In this document: piece after piece, positions 8,795 through 19,365 of the stretch
Layout of the letters: each line of letters begins with the position of its first letter
Position numbering within the stretch: position 1 is the first letter of the stretch
NCBI RefSeq assembly: GCF_002812125.1
Contig: NZ_NPDQ01000004.1
Location: 62,001 to 126,000, forward strand
Direction of reading: 5' to 3'
Origin: Leptospira brenneri
Lineage (GTDB): Bacteria > Spirochaetota > Leptospiria > Leptospirales > Leptospiraceae
Length of the DNA stretch: 64,000 nucleotides
Made by a program: the position numbers and the translations under genes
The notes under the pieces: generated by a model
Told to the model about the DNA's origin: nothing
The model's input: the letters and a program-made list of their open reading frames with translations, nothing else
The model's database searches: none

Positions 8795-9880
8795 TTAACC
8801 CTTGTCAGTGAAAAAGTACGAAACTGTTTGGTAAGCCGCATTTACATTAGAAAGAGCTAATGAAGTATGACCCATCTCACGTAAAATTTCGGAATGGTCT
8901 TTCCAACCTAGTAAAATTTGTACTAGTCTTGTTGGATCCTCAGAGGTAGAATGAATGGTCACCGCAGCACCTTGAGATTCAATATAATTTGCATTTTCTT
9001 TTTGATGATTGTCAGCAGCAAAAGGGTAAGGAATGAGAATCATTGGCAAACCAAAAACCAAACATTCGGCAAGAACTCCTGCCCCTGACCTTGCTACAAC
9101 GATATTTGCCCATTCATAATTTGGTTTCATATCATTGGCATAAGAAATGATTTCGGCATCACCGACTGATTTCCGTTTGGTCTCTTCATAGAGAGAAGTC
9201 CCAGTCAGTAACCGAAATTTATATTTAGAAGCAATTTCTTGGTTCTCCATCGTTTTGAGGATCATTTGATTGAGTTGTCTTGCCCCTTGCGATCCTCCTA
9301 AAACCAAAACATTGACAGTATTCTTTTTTCCTTCATGTAAGTTTTCATTTTGTCGAATGTTGAGTAATTCGGGAATCACTCTTTTACGAATGGGATTTCC
9401 AATCGTTTTTCCAGGAATAGAATAAACTTCTGCTAAAGGAAAACTAAATGCAATTTTTTTAGAAAACCTAGAGAAGATACGTGTGATTTTTCCTGGAACA
9501 CAATTTTGTTCGCAGAGATACAATTTCTTTCTAAATAAAATGGCATAAAGTATGGATGGTAAACTTGAATACCCTCCCATTCCAATCACAGCCTGTATTT
9601 TTAATTTACGAAAAAGTAGGATTGTTTTGATAAATGGATATATAAATAAAAAAGGGTAAATGATTGTCTTAAGACCACCTAACTGTGGTACATTGTGCCA
9701 AAGGACTTGGCAAGGTGGATTTAATAGATCTGGATTGTCTTTATTACGAACAAGAGAATGTAAATAAACGGCATCAAATCCAAAACTTGAGATTTTTTCC
9801 GCCAAAACTTCAGCAAGTGCCACACCCGGAGATATATGTCCACCGGTTCCCCCGGCTGCAATTAAAACAGATCCACTCAT
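8795..9880 (-). CDS. murG: UDP-GlcNAc:undecaprenyl-PP-MurNAc-pentapeptide GlcNAc transferase
   Basis: MurG converts lipid I to lipid II at the inner face of the cytoplasmic membrane. The 361-residue GT-B protein opens with the donor-loop GGTGGHISPG at about 9-18, has IGMGGYSSLP and the second glycine-rich loop LGGSQGARQLN, and a C-terminal donor-binding helix with RSGAGVLAE and PYPFAADNHQ. The ATG overlaps the ftsW stop by four bases (ATGA). Confidence 0.95.
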   Translation of the reverse strand: MSGSVLIAAGGTGGHISPGVALAEVLAEKISSFGFDAVYLHSLVRNKDNPDLLNPPCQVLWHNVPQLGGLKTIIYPFLFIYPFIKTILLFRKLKIQAVIGMGGYSSLPSILYAILFRKKLYLCEQNCVPGKITRIFSRFSKKIAFSFPLAEVYSIPGKTIGNPIRKRVIPELLNIRQNENLHEGKKNTVNVLVLGGSQGARQLNQMILKTMENQEIASKYKFRLLTGTSLYEETKRKSVGDAEIISYANDMKPNYEWANIVVARSGAGVLAECLVFGLPMILIPYPFAADNHQKENANYIESQGAAVTIHSTSEDPTRLVQILLGWKDHSEILREMGHTSLALSNVNAAYQTVSYFFTDKG

Positions 9881-11025
9881 AATACCAAATTCTCTTTACT
9901 CGTGATGTTGGCAAGAATTCCGAATAGGATAAAAATTGTGATGAGCGAGGATCCACCATAACTTAAAAAAGGAAGAGAAATTCCCGTAACAGGGACAATT
10001 CCGGTAATCACAAATAAGTTTAAAATGGTTTGGAATCCAAAAAGGATTAAAATTCCTGAACCCAAAAAGAACCCCAATTTGTCCTTAGTACGTAGAAGTA
10101 AAAAATAAATTCGGATGAGTAGCAAAACAACTACTAATAAAAAGATAAAAAAGCCTAAAAACCCAAAATCCTCAACAAAGGAAGCCATCACAAAATCAGT
10201 ATGGCTATAGGCTAAATACCTATGGGCGTAACCGGATCCGACAGGGCGACCAAAACTCCCACCATCAAAAAAAGCACGAAAACTAGTTACGAGTTGGTGG
10301 CCTTCATCGAATCGGAATTTATAAGGATCCAGCCAAATTTCCAATCGTTTTTTTCTATACCCTACTTGTGTGACGAGAACCACAAGGAGAGGCAATACGG
10401 AAGCTCCTAAAATAAAAAGCCGCTTCATAGGAAAGCCGGCAAGCAAAACAAAGAAAAACAAAACGAGGAGAAGTTCGATGGTCGTTCCAAATGCAGGTTC
10501 GATGACAATGAGTATCAATGTGGCAAAAATTAAAAATACAGATATAATTTTTTTTCGATCCCATTTTACTTTTTTAAAATCAAAATTATAAAAGAAATAA
10601 GAGGAAAATAATAAAATGCTAATTTTAGAAAATTCGGAGGGTTGGATTTGGATTCCGCCAATTTGGATCCAACGATTAAAACTCCTTCCGTAACTGGTTC
10701 CAACTGATTTACCAAGACCTGGAATAAAAACAGATATGAGTAGTAATAAACTAAGGACGGAAAAAACAAAAGACCATCGTACAAGAAACTGGTATGGGAT
10801 TTGACTAAAAACCAAAAAACTAAAAATCCCAATACCACCCCATAACAATTGTTTATGAAGGTAATAACTCGAATCAGAGAACTCTCGTTCGGCGGGAATC
10901 ACTGAGGCACTGTACATAACAACAATACCCATTCCAAACAGAAAAAAAATCCCATAAAGTACCGGGCCATCAAACCTCGAACTTCCAAATCGAAAGAGGT
11001 TTTGAAGCTTTCGGTAAATTTCCAT
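9877..11025 (-). CDS. ftsW: SEDS-family peptidoglycan polymerase FtsW
   Basis: FtsW is the membrane glycosyltransferase that polymerises lipid II at the septum. The protein is strongly hydrophobic with about ten membrane segments and ends in the SEDS signature (SLPFLSYGGSSLI). I place the start at 11025 (382 aa), because AAGGA stands six bases upstream and this gives a 20-base gap from mraY. A longer in-frame start at 11103 would run back into mraY and add His-rich, non-family residues. FtsW normally acts with the transpeptidase FtsI, whose gene is not in this cluster. FtsW versus RodA is decided by the position in the mur cluster. Confidence 0.9.
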   Translation of the reverse strand: MEIYRKLQNLFRFGSSRFDGPVLYGIFFLFGMGIVVMYSASVIPAEREFSDSSYYLHKQLLWGGIGIFSFLVFSQIPYQFLVRWSFVFSVLSLLLLISVFIPGLGKSVGTSYGRSFNRWIQIGGIQIQPSEFSKISILLFSSYFFYNFDFKKVKWDRKKIISVFLIFATLILIVIEPAFGTTIELLLVLFFFVLLAGFPMKRLFILGASVLPLLVVLVTQVGYRKKRLEIWLDPYKFRFDEGHQLVTSFRAFFDGGSFGRPVGSGYAHRYLAYSHTDFVMASFVEDFGFLGFFIFLLVVVLLLIRIYFLLLRTKDKLGFFLGSGILILFGFQTILNLFVITGIVPVTGISLPFLSYGGSSLITIFILFGILANITSKENLVL

Positions 11026-11045
11026 ATCTTCCTTACCGCTATCGA

Positions 11046-12158
11046 CTACTGGATCTTTAGCGTGGATAAAGTAATGATGGCAAGGATGATTCCGATGATC
11101 CAAAACCGGATCACAACCTTTTCCTCAGACCAACCAGACAATTCAAAATGGTGGTGTAAGGGGGCCATTTTAAAGATTCGTTTTCCTGTCAGTTTAAAAG
11201 AACCTACTTGTAAGATCACACTCACGGCTTCGGCTACAAAGATCCCACCGAGAATTACGAGTAGAATTTCTTTTTTTAACATAATGGCAACAAGACCAAG
11301 AGTGGATCCTAAAAACAAAGAACCTGTATCCCCCATAAATACTTGTGCAGGATGGCAATTGAACCATAAAAATCCAAGTAAGGCGCCGGAGAGTCCTGCA
11401 AGGAAAACTGCATATTCATGAGAGCCAGGAAGGTAAGGAATGTGCAAATAGTTTGCAGCCGATGGTGTTCCCGATACATAGGAAATTAAAGCAAAAGTAG
11501 CAGTTGCAATCACTACGGTTCCAGAAGCAAGTCCATCCAGTCCATCAGTAAGATTGACAGCATGAGAACTTCCAATGAGGACGATGATGGCAAAAGGAAC
11601 AGCCAGAAGTCCTAAGTTCCAAACAGGTCCTTTCACAAAGGGTAAAAATAAATCAGTGATAGTAAATACCACTCCCTTATTCGGTACGGTGTTTGATTTT
11701 CCAGTAAAATAAAAGTAAAGAGTCGTGATGGAAACGGCAAAGAAGATAGTCACTAAAAATTTGGTTCTGGCTCGCATTCCCCCTTTGATCTTTTTTACAG
11801 ACTTCATGTAGTCATCAGTAAATCCAAGACCAGCAAAAAGAATGGCAGAAATTAAAAGTAACAAAACATTTAGGTTAGAAAGATTCCCCCATAACAAGGT
11901 AGAGACGGTAAGGGAGAGGATCATGATGAGGCCTCCCATCGTGGGGGTTCCCGATTTGGCAGCATGGGACTGGGGACCGTCGTTCCGAACTGATTCTCGA
12001 AACTTCAAAGAAAGTAGAAAAGAAATCAATGACTTCCCAAAAATAAAGGTAATGAACATCGCTGTAAGCCCCGCCATCATCGCACGAAGGGTTACATAAC
12101 TAAAAACTCTTAGGAAACCATAATCGTTTCCAAACGATTCATAAATCCACTGGAACAT
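11046..12158 (-). CDS. mraY: Phospho-N-acetylmuramoyl-pentapeptide transferase
   Basis: MraY transfers phospho-MurNAc-pentapeptide to undecaprenyl phosphate to make lipid I. The 370-residue protein has about ten membrane helices and the family motifs [10 protein letters not shown], the Asp-rich [25 protein letters not shown] and the His-rich loop APLHHHFE near the C-terminus. It lies 10 bases downstream of murE. In many bacteria murF and murD flank mraY; both are missing here. Confidence 0.95.
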   Translation of the reverse strand: MFQWIYESFGNDYGFLRVFSYVTLRAMMAGLTAMFITFIFGKSLISFLLSLKFRESVRNDGPQSHAAKSGTPTMGGLIMILSLTVSTLLWGNLSNLNVLLLLISAILFAGLGFTDDYMKSVKKIKGGMRARTKFLVTIFFAVSITTLYFYFTGKSNTVPNKGVVFTITDLFLPFVKGPVWNLGLLAVPFAIIVLIGSSHAVNLTDGLDGLASGTVVIATATFALISYVSGTPSAANYLHIPYLPGSHEYAVFLAGLSGALLGFLWFNCHPAQVFMGDTGSLFLGSTLGLVAIMLKKEILLVILGGIFVAEAVSVILQVGSFKLTGKRIFKMAPLHHHFELSGWSEEKVVIRFWIIGIILAIITLSTLKIQ

Positions 12159-12168
12159 TCTATTTCCC

Positions 12169-13695
12169 CTATCGACCCATTCCTAAATTTTGAAAAGCAT
12201 TCTCTATTTCTTCGAAATCTACAAATTTTGTTTTTTCTTTGCCAATGATTTGGTAGGTTTCATGGCCTTTGCCGGCAACTACCAAAATTCCATCTCGTTC
12301 TAAAAGAGCCACCGCCCTTTGGATGGCAACCCTTCTGTCGGTGATTTTCTCATACCTTTTGAAACCACGAGAAAAACCAGCTTCAATCTCATCCAAAATG
12401 GATTCTGGATTTTCGGTTCTGGGATTATCAGAAGTAAGAACCACAAAATCGGCTAAGTTTTCTGCAAGCCTTGCCATTTGCGGACGTTTGGTGCGGTCTC
12501 TGTCTCCACCACATCCAAAAAGACAGATGATTTGTTTGGGAGCAATTTCCACACAACTTTTTAAGATATTCTCCAATGCATCTGGAGTGTGTGCATAATC
12601 TACAACTGCAATTCTTGAACGGTCAGGATAGGGAACCACATGGAACCTACCGGGAACTGTAGGAATTTTCTCCAAACAAGAAATCACCTCTTCCCATGGA
12701 AATCCAAGTTCATAAGCAATTGCTAAAGCAAAGGATGTGTTAAAAACATTAAAATTTCCAAGAAGATTTGTTTTGATGGACCGAACTTCTACAAAAGGTA
12801 AGTTTTTTGCTTTTTTATGAAATCGGTATTCACTCTGTAATAAAGAAAGTTTTGTATTGGAATAGTTGAACTCACCCGATTTTCCAAAAATATAAATTGG
12901 GGATTTGAGTTTTGCCTTTTCAATTCGTTTGACCATTTCTGGTCCAAAAGGAACATCGCAAGCCACAAGTCCGAATTTATTTTTTACCGATGATTGTTCC
13001 AAAAGTTGGAAAATTTTAAACTTACTTTCAAAGTAATCATCCATATTGGAATGAAAATCCAAATGGTCTTGGGTCAGGTTTGTAAATCCGGCACAGGTAA
13101 TTTCGAGTCCTGCTACACGACCGAGTTTTAATCCATGGCTACTCATTTCCATAAATACATATTCAATCCCTTCTTCTACCATTTGCTTAAGAAGGAGGTT
13201 GAGTGAGGATGCATCTGGAGTTGTGTACCCAGATTCTAAAATTCGATCCATAATTTGGATTTGTACGGTTCCAATGAGAGCCGCATTTTTCCCAACTTTT
13301 CTTGCTAGGTGGAAAAGGATAAAGGTCAAAGAGGTTTTGCCGTTGGTTCCTGTGATGGCTACAATTTTTAATTTTTTGGCTGGATTTCCCGCTAAGAGAC
13401 AAGCGAGTTTACCGTGGGCTTCACAAGCAGAATCTTCAGTTTCCAGGATTACAGGAAAATCATCTAAACCTTTTAGTTTGAGATTGCGTTTAGAAAGAAG
13501 AATCACTTTTACACCAATCTCTCTTGCCATCGTTAGAAAACTTTCTTGTCTTTCGGCACTATCTTCTGGCAAAACAAAGATATCATTAGGTTTTAGTTTA
13601 CGACTATCTCCCCAAATATAATCCACTTCAAAAGAGGATTCTCCTCGGATGAGTTTTACATCAGGGATACGTTTGATGAGTTCTGATAATTTCAT
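12169..13695 (-). CDS. murE: UDP-MurNAc-L-Ala-D-Glu--diamino-acid ligase (predicted meso-DAP adding)
   Basis: MurE adds the third amino acid of the peptidoglycan stem. The 508-residue protein contains the ATP loop [12 protein letters not shown] (near residue 114), the central [12 protein letters not shown] motif, the carbamylated-Lys region, [11 protein letters not shown], and near the C-terminus DNPR. In characterised MurE enzymes DNPR marks meso-diaminopimelate specificity, as against the DNPA or other sequences of L-Lys enzymes; I therefore predict DAP-type peptidoglycan. Its first base coincides with the last base of the ftsL-like gene, so the two are closely coupled. Confidence 0.94.
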   Translation of the reverse strand: MKLSELIKRIPDVKLIRGESSFEVDYIWGDSRKLKPNDIFVLPEDSAERQESFLTMAREIGVKVILLSKRNLKLKGLDDFPVILETEDSACEAHGKLACLLAGNPAKKLKIVAITGTNGKTSLTFILFHLARKVGKNAALIGTVQIQIMDRILESGYTTPDASSLNLLLKQMVEEGIEYVFMEMSSHGLKLGRVAGLEITCAGFTNLTQDHLDFHSNMDDYFESKFKIFQLLEQSSVKNKFGLVACDVPFGPEMVKRIEKAKLKSPIYIFGKSGEFNYSNTKLSLLQSEYRFHKKAKNLPFVEVRSIKTNLLGNFNVFNTSFALAIAYELGFPWEEVISCLEKIPTVPGRFHVVPYPDRSRIAVVDYAHTPDALENILKSCVEIAPKQIICLFGCGGDRDRTKRPQMARLAENLADFVVLTSDNPRTENPESILDEIEAGFSRGFKRYEKITDRRVAIQRAVALLERDGILVVAGKGHETYQIIGKEKTKFVDFEEIENAFQNLGMGR

Positions 13696-14039
13696 TATTT
13701 TTCTTTTGAATCCAAGTCAGGAATGGGAGGAAGTTCTATCGTTACGGTTCTATTCCCTAAACTGATGGGAAGGAATTGGTAGGTTCTACGGTAAAGGGTT
13801 TCAATTCGTTCTGCTGAAGTGTAAGCGACAATTCCAATTTTTAATTCATCGTTTTTTCGTTTGAGTTCTTCTTTGGTTGCAGTTCTTTCGTGGATTTGCC
13901 TGTTCAGCCTTGCCTTTTCTAGACCTTGCCAAACAACAGAATAAAAAAAGATAAAAAATGGTAACAAAACCATAACAGGTTTTAAAGGAGAAAAAAATTC
14001 AAAAATAAATTCTGAAATATTCCTTAGTTTCCCTTTCAT
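13695..14039 (-). CDS. ftsL: FtsL-like small bitopic division protein
   Basis: This ~114-residue protein has a short cytoplasmic N-terminus, one strongly hydrophobic segment (about residues 20-38, with [14 protein letters not shown]) and then a charged, heptad-like stretch (about 45-75) followed by a short tail. That architecture and its place between rsmH and murE are those of FtsL, which forms a coiled coil with FtsB/DivIC to activate FtsWI. Sequence conservation of FtsL is low, so the call rests on shape and position. I use the ATG at 14039, which overlaps the rsmH stop as ATGA and has GGGA before it; an ATG at 14048 is possible. The ftsI gene usually next to it is absent. Confidence 0.75.
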   Translation of the reverse strand: MKGKLRNISEFIFEFFSPLKPVMVLLPFFIFFYSVVWQGLEKARLNRQIHERTATKEELKRKNDELKIGIVAYTSAERIETLYRRTYQFLPISLGNRTVTIELPPIPDLDSKEK

Positions 14040-14980
14040 TTTTCCCATCTCTTATTTACTATCGGCTCTATCTTTTGAATGCCTCTCAATTTTGCAGATC
14101 GTGAGGCTCTGTTTTCTTTGATCTCAAGATCCGTGGGTAAGATGGGTTTTTTGGTAAGGATTTCAAATGGTTCGTTCGCTTTTAGATCTCTGAATGTCCA
14201 CTTCACGATTCGGTCTTCCAAAGAATGAAAGGAAATACAAGCAAAAACACCCCCCAGTTTCAAACAACTAGCAATGTTTCGAATTCCTTTTTCAGCATGT
14301 AACAGTTCTTCGTTGACCTCAATCCGAAGTGCTTGGAATATCCTTGTAGCAGGATGGGTTTCTTTGGGCCAAAACTTTCTAGGAATCGAAGCTTCCACTA
14401 GTTTCACGAGATCAGTATTGGTTTCGAATTTTTTTTTCTGCCTCGACTGTACAATGTTATTTGCAACCTTTAAGGCCCAACGTTCTTCTCCATATTCCCA
14501 AAATACTTTTTTTAAATGGAGAACTGTGCTATAATTAACTACATCGGCTGCTGTTTTTCTCCCCACTTGTGGTTCTAACCGCATATCCAGAGGTTCTTCA
14601 TTTTTGAAGGTAAAACCTCTCCCTGAGTGGAGAAAATGAAATAGAGAAACACCAAGGTCCACAAGTGCTCCGTCTAGCCCCGGGCATTCCAAAGAATCGA
14701 GTAGGTCTTGGTCTACTTCCGAAAAATTCATCTGAAACGGATGCACTCGATCGAGTGAGCCAAGGGAGGAATGGATCTCTTTTTTGGCTCGTTCTAACAT
14801 CACCGCATCTCGATCGATAAGAATCAGGCGGGCGTTCGGAAATGTTTGTAAAATGAGTTTTGAATGCCCACCTTCGCCAGCTGTCCCATCAAGGAACCAC
14901 TGGGGTTCGGAACTTTCTGTTTTCTTTAGTAAATCGATGACTTCTCCTGGAAGTACGGGAATATGAGGCGATTCTGACAC
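14036..14980 (-). CDS. rsmH: 16S rRNA (cytosine1402-N4)-methyltransferase
   Basis: RsmH (MraW) methylates C1402 of 16S rRNA in the decoding centre. The 314-residue protein begins with HIPVLPGEV, has the SAM loop [11 protein letters not shown], and the motifs [20 protein letters not shown] and [12 protein letters not shown] that are diagnostic of the family. It is the first gene of the leftward division/cell-wall run; no mraZ precedes it in this window. The 72-base gap to the divergent HIT gene must carry its promoter. Confidence 0.95.
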   Translation of the reverse strand: MSESPHIPVLPGEVIDLLKKTESSEPQWFLDGTAGEGGHSKLILQTFPNARLILIDRDAVMLERAKKEIHSSLGSLDRVHPFQMNFSEVDQDLLDSLECPGLDGALVDLGVSLFHFLHSGRGFTFKNEEPLDMRLEPQVGRKTAADVVNYSTVLHLKKVFWEYGEERWALKVANNIVQSRQKKKFETNTDLVKLVEASIPRKFWPKETHPATRIFQALRIEVNEELLHAEKGIRNIASCLKLGGVFACISFHSLEDRIVKWTFRDLKANEPFEILTKKPILPTDLEIKENRASRSAKLRGIQKIEPIVNKRWEK

Positions 14981-15052
14981 TGTTACTTTCTTACTGTATA
15001 CCTGTCAAAATCCTTGCAATCCTTTAATCCTTTGGGGAGATTGAAAGTAACA

Positions 15053-15565
15053 ATGAGTTCCTATGAAGAACACTCCCATAGAAAAAACCTCTTCAGTATA
15101 GGGAAATTGGGTTATGCCAAAGGCGATAGACCCAATGTAGACTGTATCCTTTGCGGAGTACGTGATAAAAACGAAATTGTTCCCAATCTAACCATTGCAG
15201 AAACAGAACTGTCCATTGTTTCGATCAACCTTTTCCCTTACAATCCGGGCCATCTCATTATCTTTCCCAAACGCCATATCATTCATTATTTAGAGTTAAC
15301 AGAAGATGAGGCCCTAGACATCCATAGACTCACTCAAAAAGCCATGAGAATTCTCGAGAAACAATGGCGAGTGCAAGGGTTTAATATAGGTTATAATCTA
15401 GGGAAAAATAGCGGGGGTTCCATCCCACATATCCACGAGCATATTGTTCCTCGTTTTCCCAATGAGGCAGGATTCTTAGATGTCATTTCCAATACAAGGA
15501 TCGTGATCTATGAACCCTACCAAATGTGGGAGGACTTAAAAAAACTCTGGGTAGAAGAAAACTAA
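15053..15565 (+). CDS. HIT-family (histidine triad) nucleotide hydrolase/transferase
   Basis: The ~170-residue protein has the histidine triad [11 protein letters not shown] at about residues 128-138, preceded by [13 protein letters not shown], and a Cys pair (CILCG) near the N-terminus that often marks a metal-binding site in this group. It resembles the Ap4A phosphorylase/hydrolase-like HIT branch more than the short HINT branch. Members act on nucleoside phosphoramidates or dinucleoside polyphosphates. I prefer the ATG at 15053, with GGGGAG 13 bases upstream, to the TTG at 15014. It is convergent with cheR, six bases away. Confidence 0.85.
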   Translation: MSSYEEHSHRKNLFSIGKLGYAKGDRPNVDCILCGVRDKNEIVPNLTIAETELSIVSINLFPYNPGHLIIFPKRHIIHYLELTEDEALDIHRLTQKAMRILEKQWRVQGFNIGYNLGKNSGGSIPHIHEHIVPRFPNEAGFLDVISNTRIVIYEPYQMWEDLKKLWVEEN

Positions 15566-15571
15566 ACCTTC

Positions 15572-16429
15572 TTATTCTTTCTTTTGGTAGATGGTGTGGC
15601 CCAAAAACTTAAAACTATCAGAAATCCCAAACATAGTTTCCGAGTGACCTAAGATTAAATATCCTTTTGGTTTCAAACTAGCCTCGAAGTTTTGAAATAG
15701 AGTTTTCTGAGTTGGTTTATCAAAGTAAATGACCACGTTCCTACAAAAAATCAAATCTAGTTTCTCTGAGATGGGAAAGGGAAAATGCAAAAGATTGATT
15801 TGTTTAAAATCAATCAGTGCCTTCAGATGAGGTTTTGCTTCATAAAAAACATGATCCTTCTCTGTCGTTTTAATGAAATGTTTTGATTTCATCGCCTCAG
15901 AAACCGGTTCCAGTCTTTCATCTCGGTACAGTCCCTTTTTAGCAGTGGCAATGACCTGAGTATCGATATCGGAAGCGTAGATTTTACAATTCCAACCTGG
16001 TTTAGAATTAAAATATTCATAAACCGTAATGGCAATGGAATACGGCTCCTCTCCTGTGGAGGAAGCAGAACACCAAATACGAAGAGTTTTTGGTCCTCCC
16101 GCTGCCGCGGCTTGTTCTAAAGCAGGGAAATATTGGTTTTTTAAAAATTCAAAATGGTGGTTTTCCCGAAAAAAATCTGTTTTATTGGTTGTTATGCGAT
16201 TGATGAGTTCTTGCATTTCATCAGTGGCAAACTTTGGATCAAGTTTCAGTTTGGCAACGTAGTTCTCAAAATTCGCAATTCCTAGAGTCCGAAGTCTTGC
16301 ATTGAGCCGGGACTGAACCATAATTTTTTTATGCGGTGCTAAAAAGATACCGGCTTGTTTGTACACTAAATTTTTAATGAATTCAAATTCGGCATCACCG
16401 ATTGTGTTTAAAGATGTTCGAAAGTCCAA
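15572..16429 (-). CDS. cheR: CheR-type protein-glutamate methyltransferase
   Basis: CheR uses SAM to methylate glutamates of chemotaxis receptors. The protein has the N-terminal CheR helical domain ([13 protein letters not shown]), the SAM loop [13 protein letters not shown], a DIDTQVI acidic motif and [13 protein letters not shown] choose the TTG at 16429 (285 aa, close to the usual ~275), which has GAGGG four bases upstream. The longer open frame to 16576 would overlap mqnA and adds residues unlike CheR. No receptor-binding pentapeptide system or cheB is adjacent, so its receptor partners must be encoded elsewhere. Confidence 0.9.
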   Translation of the reverse strand: MDFRTSLNTIGDAEFEFIKNLVYKQAGIFLAPHKKIMVQSRLNARLRTLGIANFENYVAKLKLDPKFATDEMQELINRITTNKTDFFRENHHFEFLKNQYFPALEQAAAAGGPKTLRIWCSASSTGEEPYSIAITVYEYFNSKPGWNCKIYASDIDTQVIATAKKGLYRDERLEPVSEAMKSKHFIKTTEKDHVFYEAKPHLKALIDFKQINLLHFPFPISEKLDLIFCRNVVIYFDKPTQKTLFQNFEASLKPKGYLILGHSETMFGISDSFKFLGHTIYQKKE

Positions 16430-16500
16430 TTTGCCCTCGCAAGTGATTCGACACCTTTTTCTATTTCTGACAAGTTGTTTTTTATAAGGGAAAATAGATA

Positions 16501-17247
16501 ATGAAAATAGGCATCGTAAAACACCTGAATGCCCGCCCCCTAACCCTCTATTTTGAGAGAACTTCCGGATATTCACCAGTTTACGACAATCCGAGTGTTC
16601 TCATTGAGCTTCTAAAACAAGGTGAGCTTGACTGTGCGCTGGTTTCTTCTATCGAATGCGAAAGAAATCGTGAAACCTTGGACTACACCAAAATCGTAGG
16701 AGTTTGTGCAAGGGACGTGGTCCGGTCGGTTCTTTTCTTTCGACACGAATCTGAGCCTGGGATGCCAAAGGTAGTTTACACAGACAAAGGTTCTCGTTCG
16801 AGTGTAGCCCTTCTCCAATGCCTTCTTTATCGCGAATTTGGAAAGTTAGTAGAAGTGGTTCCTACCCCAGCCTCCGAAATCTCTGAAATGATGAAAGAAG
16901 GTCGTGGTTCTCATCTTTTGTTTGGTGACCATGCTTTGTTGCAAACACCGGTACCTGGATACCAGGTTGTGGATCTGGCCGAATGGTGGAATCGTTCTAC
17001 AGGACTGTATTTTAGTTTTGCATTTTGGGCCTTTCCGAAGGGAAGGGTTTGGGATGATAGGCTCTTCTTAACCGCCTTAGAGTATGGACTGAAAGAGCTT
17101 GATTCTATCATTAAAGAGGAAAAAAGGCTTCCGATTGCCATTACCGATCGGTATCTCAAACAAGAGTTACATTATATTCCTGAACAAAAGAACCTCGATG
17201 GGTTTGATTTGTTTATCAAATCAGCTAGGGAATTAAAACTCGTTTAG
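16501..17247 (+). CDS. mqnA: Chorismate dehydratase of the futalosine menaquinone pathway
   Basis: MqnA dehydrates chorismate to 3-enolpyruvylbenzoate, the entry step of the futalosine route. The 248-residue protein has the periplasmic-binding-protein-like fold of MqnA/MqnD, starting with [12 protein letters not shown], then [23 protein letters not shown], and LLFGDHALL in the middle, and the ends [16 protein letters not shown]. mqnC, a later step, lies at 52.2-53.3 kb, supporting this pathway. The final bases overlap the stop of the convergent lipoprotein gene. Confidence 0.9.
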   Translation: MKIGIVKHLNARPLTLYFERTSGYSPVYDNPSVLIELLKQGELDCALVSSIECERNRETLDYTKIVGVCARDVVRSVLFFRHESEPGMPKVVYTDKGSRSSVALLQCLLYREFGKLVEVVPTPASEISEMMKEGRGSHLLFGDHALLQTPVPGYQVVDLAEWWNRSTGLYFSFAFWAFPKGRVWDDRLFLTALEYGLKELDSIIKEEKRLPIAITDRYLKQELHYIPEQKNLDGFDLFIKSARELKLV

Positions 17248-17888
17248 AAAAAACGAATTTTGTATTCCCAGGTTTTGGATTCGGGATTTTCTAATGTTTC
17301 TTGGAGGGGGATTTGGTATGTCAAATTCCCAAGTCCAATAAAACCTCTGTTTGAACTACATTCCGAATCTTTAGGGAATAAAACTTTAAACTGGATGCGC
17401 CCTTCCCGAAGAAGCCTTGAGGTTTCGGAAATGATTTTTTTCTCTCCAGCCCCAGCCTCTGCAATTGTACTATCTGTTAGGTTGAGAAAATCTCTTTTGA
17501 TGAGAAGGGTTCTTGGTTTGGATTTGATGGAAAAGGTTCCGAGAAGAACTCCTTCCAGATGTAAAGGATCCTCAAAATCTAATTTGTAGGATACCTTTCC
17601 CTTTCTCTTAAAATACATATCAGTTGTTTCTGATTTTTCTAATTCGCGGAAAGTGAAGTCTCTCACCTGTAGGTTGTTATTCGATTTTTTTTTGATGGAG
17701 GTTAGAATTTCTTCCTTGGAGGTCGGCAAAAACTTAATGAGTGAGTCGTTCGAGTCCTTTTTTAAAGGTACGGTATAAGCGATTTCTACGGTTCCCGAAC
17801 TTTGTTTTCGAAAAAGAATGGTTTCTTCGTATTCAAAACAACCAAAAAAGAATAAAAAAACGAATGTAAAAGGAAGAAAACGAAACAC
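17244..17888 (-). CDS. Predicted lipoprotein of unknown function
   Basis: A 214-residue protein with a hydrophobic signal segment ending in FFFGC at about residues 12-16, matching the relaxed lipobox of spirochaetes, so it is probably lipid-anchored after LspA cleavage. The mature part is hydrophilic, rich in charged residues and β-prone segments, with one further pair of features (a Cys near residue 180). I do not recognise a domain. The gene follows amtB by 38 bases behind a hairpin and converges on mqnA with a four-base overlap of the ends. Confidence 0.7.
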   Translation of the reverse strand: MFRFLPFTFVFLFFFGCFEYEETILFRKQSSGTVEIAYTVPLKKDSNDSLIKFLPTSKEEILTSIKKKSNNNLQVRDFTFRELEKSETTDMYFKRKGKVSYKLDFEDPLHLEGVLLGTFSIKSKPRTLLIKRDFLNLTDSTIAEAGAGEKKIISETSRLLREGRIQFKVLFPKDSECSSNRGFIGLGNLTYQIPLQETLENPESKTWEYKIRFF

Positions 17889-17890
17889 AT

Positions 17891-17918
17891 CCTAGGCTTC
17901 CCATGTAGAAAGCCTAGG
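17891..17918 (-). terminator. Hairpin after amtB
   Basis: A perfect 9-bp stem, CCTAGGCTT (17891-17899) with AAGCCTAGG (17910-17918), encloses a 10-nt loop just beyond the amtB stop. There is no strong T-run after it, so it may slow or partly end transcription or protect the amtB mRNA rather than be a full terminator. Confidence 0.5.
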
Positions 17919-17926
17919 GTCAAGGA

Positions 17927-19351
17927 CTATTTGGAAACTGGGTAAGCTTCGTTTCCGTGTTCTAAAATATCGAGTCCTAATAACTCTTCTTCTTCGGAAA
18001 CGCGTAATCCCATTGTCCACTTGATTACATAAAACATGAGAAAACTTGTCGGGAATGCCCATAAGAATGCAGTGACCACGCCGATGGCCTGCGCCGCAAA
18101 CTGAGCAAAACCGGCTCCAGCAAATAATCCTGTTTCTAGGCTGAATAGACCGACAGATAAGGTTCCCCAAGCCCCACAAACTCCATGAACGGAGACCGCT
18201 CCCACAGGATCATCAATTTTGATTTTATCGAGAAAAAGCACAGAGATGATCACAAGGATACCGGCAACGGCACCGATCACCACAGCCCCAGTGATACTTA
18301 CTACATCGCAAGGAGCGGTAATTGCTACAAGCCCTGCCAGACCTCCATTCAACGTTAAGCCGATTTCCGGTTTTTTGAATAATAGCCAAGTAAGGATCAT
18401 TGCTGAAATGGCGCCAGCACAGGCTGACATATGAGTCACAACGGCAATCCTTGCAAAATTTCCACCTTCAATCGAAGTCGTGGACCCAGGGTTGAACCCG
18501 AACCAACCAAACCAAAGGATAAAAACACCGAGAGCCGCCATGGACATATTGTGTCCTAAGATTGGATACACTCTCCCATCCGTTTGGAATTTTCCCATAC
18601 GTGGACCTACCACGATCGCACCAGCTAACCCAGCCCAGGCGCCCACACTATGGACAACGGTTGAACCTGCGAAGTCGTGAAATCCAACTCCTTCTCCACC
18701 ACCAAGACCCAAGGTTTCCAAAAATCCTGAAGAAATTCCAAGGAGACTTCCCCAAGCAAAAGATCCAAAGATCGGATAAATGAAAGCGGTGATGATAATT
18801 GAAAAGACCAAATAAGCGGAGAACTTTGTCCTCTCCGCCATGGCTCCTGATACGATTGTTGCGGCAGTAGCAGCAAATACAATTTGAAAGATAAAGAAAG
18901 TGTATTTGGAAGGATCCATACTTCCATCTTCCGCATTGATCAGGCTTTCCGCAAAAGCCGGAACACCCACTCCAAATCCAGTTAAGACTTGCGGTCCAAA
19001 CATAATGGAAAAACCAATCACCCAATAGGCGATAGCTCCGACGGTTAAGTCAGAGAAGTTTTTCATTAAAATATTCACCGCATTTTTTGCCCTTGTGAAC
19101 CCTGCTTCCACATAAGCGAAACCAGCCTGCATAAAAAATACAAGAAAGGCTGCGATGCAGGTCCACACCCAATTTGATTCCTGTTTTGTTGTTTCTAAAG
19201 CAAGTTTGGTCTCATCTAAGGACGCTTTGATACTTGCCATTTCTTTTGCCAATGTTTCTAGACTCTCTTTGTTACTTTCAGTTTCTTCGGCTCCCAAAGA
19301 GGAAGCAACCAGAAGGACTGCTAAACTAAATAATATCCCAAATCGTTTCAT
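17927..19351 (-). CDS. amtB: Ammonium transporter of the Amt/MEP/Rh family with an N-terminal coiled-coil insert
   Basis: Amt proteins conduct ammonia/ammonium across the inner membrane as trimers. The 474-residue protein shows a cleavable-looking signal sequence (to about residue 21), then about 38 polar residues with heptad-like spacing (LETLAKEM..SIKASLDETK), then the usual eleven-helix core. The pore elements are present: the HDFAGSTVVH motif with one pore His, and SVHGVCGAWG with the other. The N-terminal extension between signal and first helix is not typical of AmtB. No glnK/PII gene is adjacent; instead the gene follows a GAF-SpoIIE-TPR phosphatase by 14 bases, probably in one transcript. 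AAGGAAAG precedes the ATG. Confidence 0.93.
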   Translation of the reverse strand: MKRFGILFSLAVLLVASSLGAEETESNKESLETLAKEMASIKASLDETKLALETTKQESNWVWTCIAAFLVFFMQAGFAYVEAGFTRAKNAVNILMKNFSDLTVGAIAYWVIGFSIMFGPQVLTGFGVGVPAFAESLINAEDGSMDPSKYTFFIFQIVFAATAATIVSGAMAERTKFSAYLVFSIIITAFIYPIFGSFAWGSLLGISSGFLETLGLGGGEGVGFHDFAGSTVVHSVGAWAGLAGAIVVGPRMGKFQTDGRVYPILGHNMSMAALGVFILWFGWFGFNPGSTTSIEGGNFARIAVVTHMSACAGAISAMILTWLLFKKPEIGLTLNGGLAGLVAITAPCDVVSITGAVVIGAVAGILVIISVLFLDKIKIDDPVGAVSVHGVCGAWGTLSVGLFSLETGLFAGAGFAQFAAQAIGVVTAFLWAFPTSFLMFYVIKWTMGLRVSEEEELLGLDILEHGNEAYPVSK

Positions 19352-19365
19352 AAACTTTCCTTAAC

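Noticed and set aside
11026..11103. Longer ftsW frame starting at 11103
   Set aside because: It overlaps mraY by 58 bases and adds non-family residues; ATG 11025 has a good ribosome site.
16430..16576. Longer cheR frame starting at 16576
   Set aside because: It overlaps mqnA and adds ~49 residues without CheR character; TTG 16429 has GAGGG upstream.
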